From Seminavis robusta (taxonomy: Eukaryota; Bacillariophyta; Bacillariophyceae; Naviculales; Naviculaceae): a stretch of 64,000 nt of DNA. Positions within the stretch are counted from its first letter, which is position 1; the number at the start of each line of letters is the position of its first letter. The notes below the pieces were generated by a model. It worked only from the letters and a program-made list of their open reading frames with translations, made no database searches and was not told the DNA's origin. The position numbers were made by a program, and so were the translations under genes. This document shows, piece after piece, positions 43,566 through 54,167 of this stretch. The stretch is from assembly GCA_903772945.1 (NCBI GenBank), contig CAICTM010000011.1, positions 160,334 through 224,333 of the forward strand. The letters run 5' to 3'.

Positions 43566-45332
43566 CTACGAGGCCAGCTTGGACACTGGAAAGGCGAACA
43601 AACTGCCACAAAACAACCCCAACGATAGAGACAAGGTCAAAATCTCGGACGACTTTTCATTGGCTCCTGGAACGGTAGCCGGAAGCAGCGACGGTGCATG
43701 CATAAACGCCAAGGTGATGAGTGCACCATTGGAGAGTGCAAACAATGCCTGCACTGTGACCGAGTAAAAGTCACTCGGAATCCCATGATGGCTGCTGCTG
43801 CTGCTGCCCCCAACACACAGGAGCAGCATTGGGAAAAACAGAAATCGTGCAATGGATGCCATGACCAGTTTGAAGGACACATTGTCCATTCTATCCAGGG
43901 CTAATATTCTGCCAGCAAGTTCTCTTCCCGTCAAATCTCCAATATTGAACAAGAGGAACGTAAACGGGACGTATAGATCATTGCTGAGGCGATTGCTGTT
44001 TGGTTGGCATTGATGGATACTTTGCAATCTGGATGTCCAAGAGGGGAATAGTGACAGTGTCACAAAAAAGGTAAAAAAGATGCAAAAGGCAGGGCCCTTG
44101 ATTGCTTGCAACACGGTCTGGGGTGGTTGTAGTTCTGCTGTTGCTGTTCTTAGCACGTCGTCATGTTGGCCGGCAGCCATGCGATCCGAGCTGCTGGTCT
44201 CGTAGACATCCTCCTCATTATTATCAGCGCACACACTATCGCATCCTTCTTGCGCGATATCAAAAGGTTGTTGATGTTGATGAGACTGGCTGGATGTTAT
44301 TTCTACCGGTTCATCCCTAAACTCTTCGATGGTGGATTCGTCTGTAGTGTTGCCGACCGTTTCATATTGTTCTTGCAGTCGTCGTGCACGTGCACTGGCA
44401 TCCAGGAGTGTGTATCCCATGACACATGCCAACAAAACACAGGCCCCCACAAGAAAGTAGATGAATACGGCAGCATCCATCGTTTGATACGGAGGACATG
44501 TGGTGGTGGAATAGTGACCCAGAGTCGTATTGTTGTGATTCTTTGTGGTGGTTGCTTTTGATGCTGCAGTCGCCGTGGTACTGTTATTTTCATGATTATG
44601 GTCGCAATGTTGATCCCAATAAACTTGCGGATCTTCCGCCATGGCGGAGATGAAATTGGCGGCCGATACCAATACACCCCCGACCGCTTGTCCCGAAACA
44701 AATGGGTTGATGCCCACTTGACCGGGAAAGAATCCCGACGTGGCCACGGTTCCGGCTTGTGCAAACGCCGCACAGGCTCCACACAGAGACATTCCCATTA
44801 ATGTTACGACCAAAAAGGCCGATGGAGTAATGTTCTGAATGGCCACCAGGAGATCGGTAACCACAAACACACACAGCGACAATGTCAAGGGAATTGTCAC
44901 CATCCAAAAAGAAGCATTGTAATGGGCATCGTCAGGAGGAGCGTCGTGGGATGATGGCTGGTGGTGTGGTGATGGTTCTGGCGGTACTTGATGATGATTG
45001 TCGCGTAAGACTCCCACTCCCACAGTTTCAATTTCATTGTGGGGTATTCTTCTGCGAAACAAGAAGAGTTTTTGAAATTGGTGCTTCCAAAGAGGCCATG
45101 ACAAGAGCAGTGTCAAAGCACCAACTGAAGAAAGGTTAAAGATCAGCCCCACCCAGGATTCAAATTGTGCTTCGGCTCCTGGGATGGAACAAATTCGAGA
45201 TTGAAAGTACGGTACCGCACTGATAAAGGCATTCCATGGGACCAAAATGCCAATTCCCAGCAACAGAAAAATATATCGGGCACAACGATCCGATACGGCG
45301 CGGATCGGCAGAAAGCAGCAGCACGGCGACAT
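43566..45332 (-). CDS. Equilibrative nucleoside transporter (ENT/SLC29 family)
   Basis: 588 residues, single exon, about eleven predicted membrane segments. The first carries the ENT hallmark LLLGIGILVPWNAFISAVPYF; later LSSVGALTLLL, ASGFFPGQVGINPFVSGQAVGG and FTFLLFNIGDLTGREL are characteristic. A long hydrophilic His/Asn/Asp-rich loop lies between helices 6 and 7 as in other ENTs, and another polar insert is found near residue 110-130. Family members move nucleosides or nucleobases down a gradient or with protons. Plasma membrane location is likely as no plastid presequence is seen. Confidence 0.93.
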   Translation of the reverse strand: MSPCCCFLPIRAVSDRCARYIFLLLGIGILVPWNAFISAVPYFQSRICSIPGAEAQFESWVGLIFNLSSVGALTLLLSWPLWKHQFQKLFLFRRRIPHNEIETVGVGVLRDNHHQVPPEPSPHHQPSSHDAPPDDAHYNASFWMVTIPLTLSLCVFVVTDLLVAIQNITPSAFLVVTLMGMSLCGACAAFAQAGTVATSGFFPGQVGINPFVSGQAVGGVLVSAANFISAMAEDPQVYWDQHCDHNHENNSTTATAASKATTTKNHNNTTLGHYSTTTCPPYQTMDAAVFIYFLVGACVLLACVMGYTLLDASARARRLQEQYETVGNTTDESTIEEFRDEPVEITSSQSHQHQQPFDIAQEGCDSVCADNNEEDVYETSSSDRMAAGQHDDVLRTATAELQPPQTVLQAIKGPAFCIFFTFFVTLSLFPSWTSRLQSIHQCQPNSNRLSNDLYVPFTFLLFNIGDLTGRELAGRILALDRMDNVSFKLVMASIARFLFFPMLLLCVGGSSSSSHHGIPSDFYSVTVQALFALSNGALITLAFMHAPSLLPATVPGANEKSSEILTLSLSLGLFCGSLFAFPVSKLAS

Positions 45333-45506
45333 TCTGTCCTGTCCCTACAGACTCGACTGAATAGCTACGTAGCTAGTACATGTATCGTTGAGAGTAGAGT
45401 ACAGTATTGCTTTGGGTTGCCCTTCTTCTCTCGGGCTCTGCTGGATGGGTTGTAGGTGCCATGGTCACAACATCGATGATGGAGACACGGAAGCAATAAC
45501 GAGTCG

Positions 45507-45538
45507 ATTTGATTCGATTCGATTCGATTCGATTCGAA
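45507..45538. repeat. GATTC pentanucleotide microsatellite
   Basis: Tandem GATTC units (about five) in the 293-bp region between the divergent ENT and helix-hairpin-helix genes, ~90 bp before the latter's ATG. It could influence either promoter; no data in the sequence prove this. Confidence 0.75.
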
Positions 45539-45625
45539 CTGCAATCGACTCGATCGAAATTTGAAAATCGATTTATTCTTGCCCTTTTCAACAAAAATCT
45601 TGCCCACTTCGATCATCACAGCACC

Positions 45626-46756
45626 ATGAGCTCCATCAGGAGAGGTAAGAAGAGACCCAACAAGGGTGAGGACGACACCAACAGCACTGCTGCTAAGATC
45701 AGCCGATTCTTTCTGCCTTCCAAGAGACAGCGAGCTGAAAGCCAACAGGAAGCAGCAGAGCCAAAGTCAAAGGAACCTCCCGTCATTGTTGATTTGCTGG
45801 CCGATGACAGCGACAATGATGAGGACAACCAATCTTCGAGTTTCTTCAAGGACGCAGTAGCTCCGAAAGACACAGAATCCGCCACTGCTGCTGGTTCAGA
45901 AACGGATTTATTGAAAGAGCAGCAACAATCCACAGACAATGACTATGACGGTGCATTATCTGAAGAACAAGTCTCCAATACCGGTAGCATACTAGTATCC
46001 ACGGACTGTGACACCGCCACCAAAGATATTTGTGCCGATGAAACCAAGGCTGATAGCATTTCACATGATGAATCAAGTCCACCAGTCAACCCGTTCGAAA
46101 TGTTTGCTTTCAGTGCAGCAGCCTCGAGTGCCTCTGATACTCCAATCTGTTGGGTCAAGCCAAAGTCTGCTACAAGTGGAGCTACTAGCAACAAGGTCCA
46201 CAACAAAAAGGACAATCGCAAGGTCAGTTCTTCAGCAGCAAAATCTGATAAAAAGAAAAACAAGACGAAACAATCTTCCGGTTGGGTTCCAATGAAGGAT
46301 CATACCGAAGAAGAAAAGAAGAAAATTGTGATCAAGTGGCAAACCATGGCCGATCCAGCAGCCAGTTTGGAAGACCAGCGATTTCAAGTTTTGGTGGCAG
46401 CTCGTCTTCATGCACGATGTCAAGATGGTCCCGTTCGAAAAGCCATGAAAGAGTTGCAGACATGGTTTGGTAAAAACAACTTTACGGTCCAGCGCATGGC
46501 ATCCGTCAAAGATCCGAAAGAACTACAGGATTGCATTAAAAACCTGCAATACTACATTACCAAAGCCGGCAATCTGGTCAAGGCAGCACAAGAAATCAAA
46601 ATGCGATTTGGTGCACGAGTACCAGAAGATGAGCATTCCTTGAAGCAAATCACAGGAATTGGACCGGTTCTAGCAGATGTACTGGCATACGTCAACACAA
46701 GAGCTAGACATCGGGAAAGGCAGCAATCAAAAGTGCAAAAGGACGATGATGGATAG
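45626..46756 (+). CDS. HhH-GPD-like protein with PIP-like motif, catalytic residues missing
   Basis: 376 residues from ATG 45626 (CACCATGAG). Residues 22-29 (AAKISRFF) resemble a PCNA-interacting PIP box with Gln replaced by Ala, next to basic KRQR. Residues 35-235 are acidic and low-complexity. Residues ~245-360 match the endonuclease III/OGG1 helix-hairpin-helix fold: FQVLVAARLHARC, KELQDCIKNLQYYITKAGNL and the hairpin ITGIGPVLADVL. Aligned with LPGVGTKVAD of OGG1, the catalytic Lys is Val, and the protein ends before the position of the catalytic Asp. It may bind DNA at replication or repair sites without glycosylase activity. A missed 3' exon is possible but none is evident. Confidence 0.78.
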   Translation: MSSIRRGKKRPNKGEDDTNSTAAKISRFFLPSKRQRAESQQEAAEPKSKEPPVIVDLLADDSDNDEDNQSSSFFKDAVAPKDTESATAAGSETDLLKEQQQSTDNDYDGALSEEQVSNTGSILVSTDCDTATKDICADETKADSISHDESSPPVNPFEMFAFSAAASSASDTPICWVKPKSATSGATSNKVHNKKDNRKVSSSAAKSDKKKNKTKQSSGWVPMKDHTEEEKKKIVIKWQTMADPAASLEDQRFQVLVAARLHARCQDGPVRKAMKELQTWFGKNNFTVQRMASVKDPKELQDCIKNLQYYITKAGNLVKAAQEIKMRFGARVPEDEHSLKQITGIGPVLADVLAYVNTRARHRERQQSKVQKDDDG

Positions 46757-46978
46757 ACAACTACAACAGTGTAGATTACTCAAGTGTCGTTTAATTCAAT
46801 TCCTTTTATTCTTTGTTATATGATTAGTCTAGCCTTAGTTTCTCAACAAGGACTTCAGAGGTGCTAATTTTTGTTGGAGCCATCCGTAAAGGGCCTTCTC
46901 GAATGACAATATCAATACAGTAGAATTTGGTGTATTCAATTTCATGGGACTGTGTGGGAAAAGCATAGGGAAATGTTG

Positions 46979-49519
46979 CTATGCAGCTCCAGCAGCGCTC
47001 GGTTGCACGAGCTCGAACCGCCACAAACTTCGTCCGTACACAATCAATTGCTCATCACTAGCACCGGATGCACGGTAGATGCTCTGTGGTAGAATAAGCC
47101 AAGAAAGCAGGTATCAAACAGTTAGCATAAAAGATGGGCTTGGTAACTGCTATTGGAAAAGACAGGTTCGATGCACTTACCAACGCCTCGGAGTAACAGT
47201 CCATCATTGGTTCTAGGTTTCCTCGCTGAAGCTCAATGTTGCCAATCTCATTCAACGTTCGAGCACAAGTTGGATGGGATCTTCCAAAGTACGCCTGTTC
47301 AATTTTCAAGGCTTCCCGAAAGTTTTCAACAGCCTGGTCCAGGTTTCCTAGGTTGTAAAAGATTTGTCCAATGTTGTAGTAGGTGATACTCAGGTCGCGA
47401 TGAGTTCCGCCCAATGCAGCCTTTTCCACTCGAGCAGTCTCCAAATAGTACTGGAGTGCTCGCTCGTGGCAGCCTTGGTGCTGATGGATCAAGGCAATGT
47501 TGTAGCTGTACACATAGAGCAGACGATGGTTAGCAAGGGGGGGAAACAAGCAAGAAAATAATATCCAATCTGGTTTCACAAGGAGAGGTACGTACAGAGT
47601 GAATGCAATATCACGAGAATCGATATTGCTTAAAACCTTTCGGATGCGATAGCTTTCAGAGAGTAGTTCCAGGGCCATTCGGTGCTGATCCATCTTGAGC
47701 AAGACCAAAGAAATGTGCGTCAACGTGGCCGCAACGTCTTCGTCGCAATCTCCCTTGGCATCTCGACGAAGACGAAGGCACTCTTGATTGACTTCCAAGG
47801 CACCATGAAAGTCACCCTTCTGATGACGGACGTAACCAATGCTGCTCAGTGTATTGGCAATCTCTACATCGTCGGTGCAGTACTTTCGCTGCAAATCCAG
47901 CACCTTTTCGTAGTTTTTCAACGCAAGATCGTATTCACTTTGTTGCTTATGAATCTCCGCAATGTTTGTAAAGGTGACCCAAATGTTGCAGTTTGAGGGA
48001 TCCAAAACTGCCAGCTCCACCTGCAAGCCTTGGTGGTAGGCTTTCAAGGCAGACTTGAGGTCTCCAGTTTCGTAGTATAGATTGCCAAGTTTGTTCTGTG
48101 GGTGAAAATCGCGAGTTTGTGTCAGTGAAATGGAAAGGTGCCGGTGACAGCTCCCTCTGACAAATACGGTACTACTTACCAGCGTAATGGCAACTTCCGA
48201 GTGAACAGATCCCAATGCCACTCTGCCAACCTTGAGGGCGTGATGGAAGGATTTCAAGGCTCTGTCATAGTCCTTCACTTCGTGGTAAACTGATCAAGGA
48301 AAGCAAAATCAGTACTGTTAGCACAACAGAAAACACAAGATTTGGGATACGCTCATTGGTGTTAATTCAACATACCTTGTCCCATACAAGTTGTGACGAT
48401 GCAAACATCACGATGATAATCTCCAAAGTGCTTCTTGGCCAGTGAAAGGAATTGTTTGTAGTGTGCCAGGGCCTTATCCCTGTCACCTTGCTGATGATGG
48501 ACTTGACCAATATTGAAGAGGGTAGCAGCTACATCTCTAGATTCCCCTTGCACGTGCTTTCGGATCCGAAGCGCCGATTGGTAGGCGTTCATGGCCTGAT
48601 CATAATATCCCTGCTGGAAATAGATGCGACCGATATTGTTCCACGTAGTGCCCACATGAATGTGTGTTGGTCCCAACAATGCCTCCCGCACCGCCATGGC
48701 TTGCTGGAGTGTTTCCAAGGCCACGGCCGAGTCTCCATCTTGCATAATGTAATGCAGCACCCCAATGGAATTCAAACAAGCAGCTGCTTCTAGACTTTCC
48801 TGTCCAAATGCGGTATTGGCCAACGAGAGAGCAGTCCGGTAGGTTGCTAGGGAATCGTCGTGTTCTCTCGAATGTATTCCACCTGTCCAATGGAGAAAAG
48901 GGTAGCCAACCTCATGTCCATCTTGAAACTCGACCGACTTCAAGGATCGTTTGTAGAGCGCTAGAGCCTGATCAAAGTTTCCTTGATTGTGTTCTCCTCG
49001 ACCGAGATTGAATAAGATGGTACCGTCAATACTTCGGGAGCGATCATGCAAACGCAAGGGAGCATTAAAATAGTCCATTCCTTCGTCATATTCGGCACGG
49101 TGCTTGAACGGGGCCTTGGAGGAGTTATTATTATCATCGTTGTTGTTGTTGGAGGTAGAAGTGGAGTTTGGTTCGGAGGAAGATGGAGATGTGAACAGTG
49201 GCAAGGATTCAATTTCGGTTCGGGTTTGACAAACAGCCATAACGGTGCGTACGGCTGTCTCAGCAGTAATTTCCATTGGATCATGACGGCCAGAGCTTTG
49301 CGTACGAGTACTGGTGTTATTGTTGTTGCTGTTGTTGTTAGCAGCAGCTGCAGCAGTGGGAGAAGCCTGTTTGGCACGTCGTTGTTCCGTTTTCTCCACC
49401 ATGCGGAGAGCCTTGCTCAAAGATTTCTTGGCCTTGCCATACTCTTGATTCTCAATGTACACGGCGCCCTTGTTGTTAAGCATGGACACCACGATAGGTC
49501 GGGATGGAATGATAGGCAT
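46979..49519 (-). CDS. Tetratricopeptide-repeat protein (kinesin-light-chain-like repeats), five exons
   Basis: Exons 48376-49519, 48180-48289, 47596-48095, 47181-47505 and 46979-47083 join in frame (phases 1, 0, 2, 0) to 727 residues. The start at 49519 (MPIIPSRPIVVSMLNNKGA) was chosen over 49630 because the extension is unlike a coding N-terminus. The N-terminal part has an Asn-rich low-complexity region. TPR units include ILFNLGRGEHNQGNFDQAL, TTWNNIGRIYFQQGYYDQA, ATLFNIGQVHHQQGDRDKAL, ANTLSSIGYVRHQKGDFHGA, TYYNIGQIFYNLGNLDQAV and TLNEIGNIELQRGN. The C-terminus (YGRSLWRFELVQPSAAGAA) is a tail often seen in diatom TPR proteins. Protein-interaction role; no enzymatic domain. Confidence 0.87.
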
Positions 49520-50177
49520 GGTGATCACAACAGCAACAAGGAAAGAAGTTAATGAGTTGTCTTTCTTGTCAAGGTCAGGACAGGAAATGTGGGTGGAGTC
49601 GAGAGCAAAGAACAATTTGTTGAGGAGCAAAACTCAGCGTGATTTTGTGAGATAGTTTGACACACACGAGAAACCACCGCAACGTGCGCTTTGGTTTGAA
49701 TTTCGAACGTTAAACTTGTTCGATAGAGGTACATGTACAATACATTTACCGGCACGTCACGTTAGGGTCTCGATCATTCCATTCATGTGCGTCAACCAAG
49801 CGGTAACGGTACAGATAAAGGGTTAGGGCTAACTCTAGTGGGATACCCCTCACCGAAGCATGAATGAACCATCCGCAAAAGGGCGAAATGGGAAAGTTGA
49901 CGGTGAGAAATGGGATACCAGGTACGGTATTATTGATAGACGGTAGCCATGATCTTCGAAGGCTACCTTCCCAGAAGCATAGTACGACCGTAGCAGACAA
50001 TGAGCGATGGATACGAAGAAGAGGCGGAGAGCAGAGAGCCTGAAATCTTGTAGCTCGCATGTTGACCTAAAACCTCTGGGAGCGACGCCCAGACGGCGAC
50101 CAACAAATCACGTGCCAACACAAACTGAAAAAATGAAACATCGCCCTCCAACTTCATTGACGCCATAAGGTACCATC
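49520..50177. promoter_or_regulatory. Divergent intergenic region upstream of the CbiA fusion gene
   Basis: 658 bp between the TPR gene (-) and the corrinoid-related fusion (+). It should hold both promoters. No riboswitch-like fold was identified by eye; a cobalamin-riboswitch core was looked for and not seen. Confidence 0.35.
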
Positions 50178-53100
50178 ATGTCACCTCCAGTTATCGTGAT
50201 CGCTGGGACTAGCTCTGGGGTCGGCAAAACCACAGTCTCATGTGGTCTGATGGCTGCCTTCTCTGCTGATGGCTTGGCAGTACAACCATTCAAAGTCGGC
50301 CCCGACTTTTTGGATGGCAAGCATCATGAACAGGCCACAGGTCGTCGATCTGTCAACTTGGATGGATGGATGATGGGAGGTAAAGAAGCTGTACTAGAAA
50401 GTTTTCATAGGCATGCCCGCGGTGCCGATCTGTGTATTGTGGAAGGTGTGATGGGATTGTATGACAGCAAAGATGGTGAGAGTGACGATGGATCGACGGC
50501 ACAAATTGCAAAATGGTTGCAAGCCCCGGTTGTGTTGGTCGTAGATGCGCATAGTATGGCTAGATCTGTCGCTGCCATGGTACTGGGATACCTGATGCTG
50601 GATCAAGACTTGAGATTATCCGCGGTGGTGGTCAACAAAGTGAGCGGGAAGCAACACATCCAGTGGATCAAACAAGCACTGGAAACGCATCGAGATCGAC
50701 TGGTGGATGTTCAAACACAACAACCGATCTTGTTTGCGGGTGCCATGCCACAAGATAGGATGTTGGCGATACCCGAACGGCACTTGGGCCTCGTGACGCC
50801 GAGCGAGAATGCTAGATTCAAGGATGAGCGGTGGCGGGATATGTACAGCAAGCTCGCCGCCATCGTCCAGGATAACTTGGATCTCGACAGTCTACTGAAC
50901 TTGGCAAAGTCTACAACAACAACACCCAAGATTCACTCTTGCGGAGACTTTTCGCAACCAGAGGCATGTGATGAAGTTTGTCGCATTGGAGTAGCTCGAG
51001 ATGATGCATTTTCCTTCTACTACGGAGACAACCTCAAGCTACTTCAAGATTCCGGTGCAGAGCTCGTGTTCTTTTCGCCGGTTCACGAGACGCACTTACC
51101 GACTGGTCTAGATGCACTGTACATTGGAGGTGGCTATCCAGAACTACATGGGGCAACCCTTCAGAGCAATGAAAGCATGCGGCACGACATTCAATCCTTC
51201 GCCAAAGCGGGAGGTCTAATTTATGCTGAATGTGGCGGTCTCATGTTTCTTGCAGAAGCACTTTGGACCATGACGCGAAAAGACGATGAAACCGACGATT
51301 ACGACCGACAACGGTACCAAATGTGTAGCGTGCTGCCAGGTATTGTTGTCAGCATGACCCCTCATATGAAAATGGGCTACGGCGAGATCGAAATGGCGGA
51401 GAATCCAATCTTTCAACAGGGCAGAATCTGTCGAGGTCAACAATTTCACTTTTCGGAGGTTGTCACGGATGATGATGATGCCGACGATGAGATTCTCCGG
51501 TCCCCATTCCTCGTTACAGCACAGCATATTGGTGCGCAAGTTGAAAAGGCCGGGTATGTAGTGGGCAACGTGCTGACCAGCTATTTTCATCTGCATTGGT
51601 CGTCAAATCCTGCGCTGGCTCATGACTTTGTAGAAAGCGCTGTTCGGACATCTCCCATTCGCAAGATGTTTGCCATCTCGTTTGTGTCAGCGGCGACTGA
51701 GATTATCTTTCGTCTTGGAGCTGAGAGCTCATTGGCTGGCGTGACTTCTGTGTGTGACTATCCCAAGAACGCACAGGACTACCCCCGGCGAATTATCAGT
51801 CGATCACCCTTCGATGCTTCCACAATGACAAGTGAGGAAGTTGATGCGGCCATGAAGGAACACCAGAGTCGGAAAGGCGACGGACCTCCCGGGTATTGGA
51901 TCGTCGACACGAATAGTTTGAAGGAGATGGCAGCACCAAGAGTTGCATTTGTGCAGGAAACATGCGATATTTGTGACGTCGCTCAAAGCGATGTCCTCTT
52001 TACGTTGGAGCAGTGTGGCTTATCTGATGTCTGCAAAACGGTGCAGGTGTCACCCACCACGCTAGAAGGAATGTTTCAGTCCATTCTGGATGTTGGGGCT
52101 GCCTTGGGGGTGCAAGAAAGAAGTGTCTCACTCTGCGCCGATCTTCGGCAAAGACTTGACGTCGTCGCCGCGAAAATCAATGAACTTGGCTTGAAGCAGC
52201 GGCCTCGAGTTCTGTCGCTGGAAGGCCTGAGTCCCATTTGCGTCGGTGGGAATTGGCTGCCAGATGTGAAAACTGCGGCTGGTTGCGATGACGCACTCTG
52301 TGATGTTGGCGGTTCGCCTGCTCGAGTGCTTCAATGGAGCGACGTTGAAAAAGCTGATCCTGATATATTGTTACTGTCGCCGTGCTCTGCGACAACGTCA
52401 CGTACATTGAATGAACTGTACTTGTTGAATACACCAGAGTTTTGGAAGCTACGCTGTGTTCGAAACGGCGATGTTTACGTGATTGACCACAGCAAGTTTT
52501 CCCGACCGGGCCCACGACTGGTTAACGGTGTAGAGCTGCTTGCTACCTTACTTTGCGGGGTAACACCACCCGACCATGTGGATGCTACTCAAGATTGGAA
52601 GAGTGACGCCCTAAGATACGAATGCTGCGTTGGAAAGGTCAAACATTGTACCACAGAGTTGTCAACTCGCTTCAAGCCTTGTTTTGGAGACCATGCATCA
52701 CCAGGTCAAGATTTTGAGCCCAACTCGAAGGGCGCAGGCAAGAAAGTGGAAGGTTTGCGGAGGATAAGAACGACTCGCAGCTCTGCTATCGGACACCCTC
52801 TACCATGCGATCGATCAGCCCACAATATGGCGGCACTGAAAGACGGGTCTGTCATTATCTTTGCCGGGGAAGATGATGATGGTAAACGGTTATCAGATAC
52901 CTGGAAACTGAGCGCTCCTCAGGTTGGGTGGAACGAAAGGCTAGACCCTTACGACACGCCAGCACCCCCTCAACGTGGCAGATCGCCAGTTTGGGAGCTT
53001 CTTCAGTGCGGCAAGGTGGCAGACGAAAACGTACCAACGAAAAGGTCAAACAGTGGCTCAGTCGTGTGCGGAGATTACTTCTTGGTCTTTGGTGGTTGGG

Positions 53101-54167
53101 GTGTTGATAGTCAATGCCTTGGTAGCTGTGAGCTTCTGCACCTGGACACGCTTTGTTGGACCCACTGCTCGGTTCGTGGAACGAAAAAACCTTCCCCACG
53201 TGGCAATCCTACGCTGGTATACAGTGAGAAAACCAACAGTGCGATCATGTTTGGCGGATGGAACAAGGTAGAACGGTTGTCCGATTTATGGGTGTTAGAC
53301 ATGACAGTCTGGGAGTGGGAGCTTCAAGTGCAACATCAGGAACTTCCTTGGCCCAAAGGACGTACTGACCACAGCTCTGTTTTGTGGACCAATGACAGTG
53401 GCCAAGAAACCATGTTGATATTTGGAGGTAGCCTTGACACTGAAGGCTGCTGCAATGAGCTGTGGATTCTAGACATTGGCTCGCGGAGGTGGCAGGCTGT
53501 CAACACACACGGGCCTTCCCCTGAACCTCGATCATCCCACACTGCAGCAATTGCTGGTCAAGGCTCCTCTGCCACAATGATTCTCGTGGGTGGTTCTGGA
53601 AACGGTAGTGGGCGCAGCGTCCTTTTGAAAGACGCTTGGTTGCTGAGGCTGGAAACCATGACATGGACAAAGGTATCTTGGCATGGAAGTGGAGTCGCAA
53701 GGTGTCAGCAAGCCATGTCAGTAGTGAACGGTGGCACTGCTCTTGTATGGGGTGGGTACGACGGAGAGAAGACATCGAAAGACGATGCTTCAGTTTGGGT
53801 TGGGTCACTTGATAATGCCGAAATGGCCAAAGCGGTTGCATCCACGGTTTCAAAACCGAAACAACTTCAAGAACGATGGCAAGCTGAAGTCCCCATCCGC
53901 GAGTCTGACTTGCCGGAGGACATGCTCGCCAAGGCGCGTAGAAGCAATCTTCCTGGTGCTCTGTTCAAGACTTTGCACAGATATGCTGTCGCCCGACAAC
54001 GAGACACATACATTGACCCTGCATCGGGCTATTCTGTGTTCACGCAAACGTATTTGAAGAGAAAACCCTGTTGCGGAAACGGCTGTCGACACTGTCCTCA
54101 CGGTCACATCAACGTTCCTAAGTGTTCAGGAAACACAGGATGTGATCCCAAACAACTAGAATGGTAG
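50178..54167 (+). CDS. Cobyrinate a,c-diamide synthase-like + BtuF-like + kelch + DUF5522 fusion
   Basis: 1329 residues, intronless. Residues 1-~215: CbiA/CobB ATPase, P-loop GTSSGVGKTT (10-19), KVGPDFLD (39-46), ATGRRSVNLDGWM, EGVMGLYD. Residues ~265-480: glutamine amidotransferase GATase_3, with candidate nucleophile Cys352 in YAECGGLMFL and SYFHLHW (His471/473). Residues ~496-800: BtuF/FepB-like corrinoid-binding fold (SFVSAATEIIFRLG, GVTSVCDYP, QETCDICDV), here without a signal peptide. Residues ~879-1210: kelch beta-propeller (VFGGWGV, IMFGGWN, LIFGGSL, VWGGYDG). Residues ~1276-1312: DUF5522 (YIDPASGYSVFTQTYLKR, CCGNGCRHCPHGH). CbiA enzymes amidate the a and c side chains of cobyrinate using ATP and glutamine. 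All visible catalytic motifs are kept. Cytosolic corrinoid amidation or salvage is the inference; other tetrapyrrole or carboxylate substrates are possible. Confidence 0.9.
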   Translation: MSPPVIVIAGTSSGVGKTTVSCGLMAAFSADGLAVQPFKVGPDFLDGKHHEQATGRRSVNLDGWMMGGKEAVLESFHRHARGADLCIVEGVMGLYDSKDGESDDGSTAQIAKWLQAPVVLVVDAHSMARSVAAMVLGYLMLDQDLRLSAVVVNKVSGKQHIQWIKQALETHRDRLVDVQTQQPILFAGAMPQDRMLAIPERHLGLVTPSENARFKDERWRDMYSKLAAIVQDNLDLDSLLNLAKSTTTTPKIHSCGDFSQPEACDEVCRIGVARDDAFSFYYGDNLKLLQDSGAELVFFSPVHETHLPTGLDALYIGGGYPELHGATLQSNESMRHDIQSFAKAGGLIYAECGGLMFLAEALWTMTRKDDETDDYDRQRYQMCSVLPGIVVSMTPHMKMGYGEIEMAENPIFQQGRICRGQQFHFSEVVTDDDDADDEILRSPFLVTAQHIGAQVEKAGYVVGNVLTSYFHLHWSSNPALAHDFVESAVRTSPIRKMFAISFVSAATEIIFRLGAESSLAGVTSVCDYPKNAQDYPRRIISRSPFDASTMTSEEVDAAMKEHQSRKGDGPPGYWIVDTNSLKEMAAPRVAFVQETCDICDVAQSDVLFTLEQCGLSDVCKTVQVSPTTLEGMFQSILDVGAALGVQERSVSLCADLRQRLDVVAAKINELGLKQRPRVLSLEGLSPICVGGNWLPDVKTAAGCDDALCDVGGSPARVLQWSDVEKADPDILLLSPCSATTSRTLNELYLLNTPEFWKLRCVRNGDVYVIDHSKFSRPGPRLVNGVELLATLLCGVTPPDHVDATQDWKSDALRYECCVGKVKHCTTELSTRFKPCFGDHASPGQDFEPNSKGAGKKVEGLRRIRTTRSSAIGHPLPCDRSAHNMAALKDGSVIIFAGEDDDGKRLSDTWKLSAPQVGWNERLDPYDTPAPPQRGRSPVWELLQCGKVADENVPTKRSNSGSVVCGDYFLVFGGWGVDSQCLGSCELLHLDTLCWTHCSVRGTKKPSPRGNPTLVYSEKTNSAIMFGGWNKVERLSDLWVLDMTVWEWELQVQHQELPWPKGRTDHSSVLWTNDSGQETMLIFGGSLDTEGCCNELWILDIGSRRWQAVNTHGPSPEPRSSHTAAIAGQGSSATMILVGGSGNGSGRSVLLKDAWLLRLETMTWTKVSWHGSGVARCQQAMSVVNGGTALVWGGYDGEKTSKDDASVWVGSLDNAEMAKAVASTVSKPKQLQERWQAEVPIRESDLPEDMLAKARRSNLPGALFKTLHRYAVARQRDTYIDPASGYSVFTQTYLKRKPCCGNGCRHCPHGHINVPKCSGNTGCDPKQLEW

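Noticed and set aside
50178-54167. Bacterial contamination as source of the CbiA gene
   Set aside because: Kelch and DUF5522 modules are in the same frame and flanking genes are spliced eukaryotic genes on the same contig.
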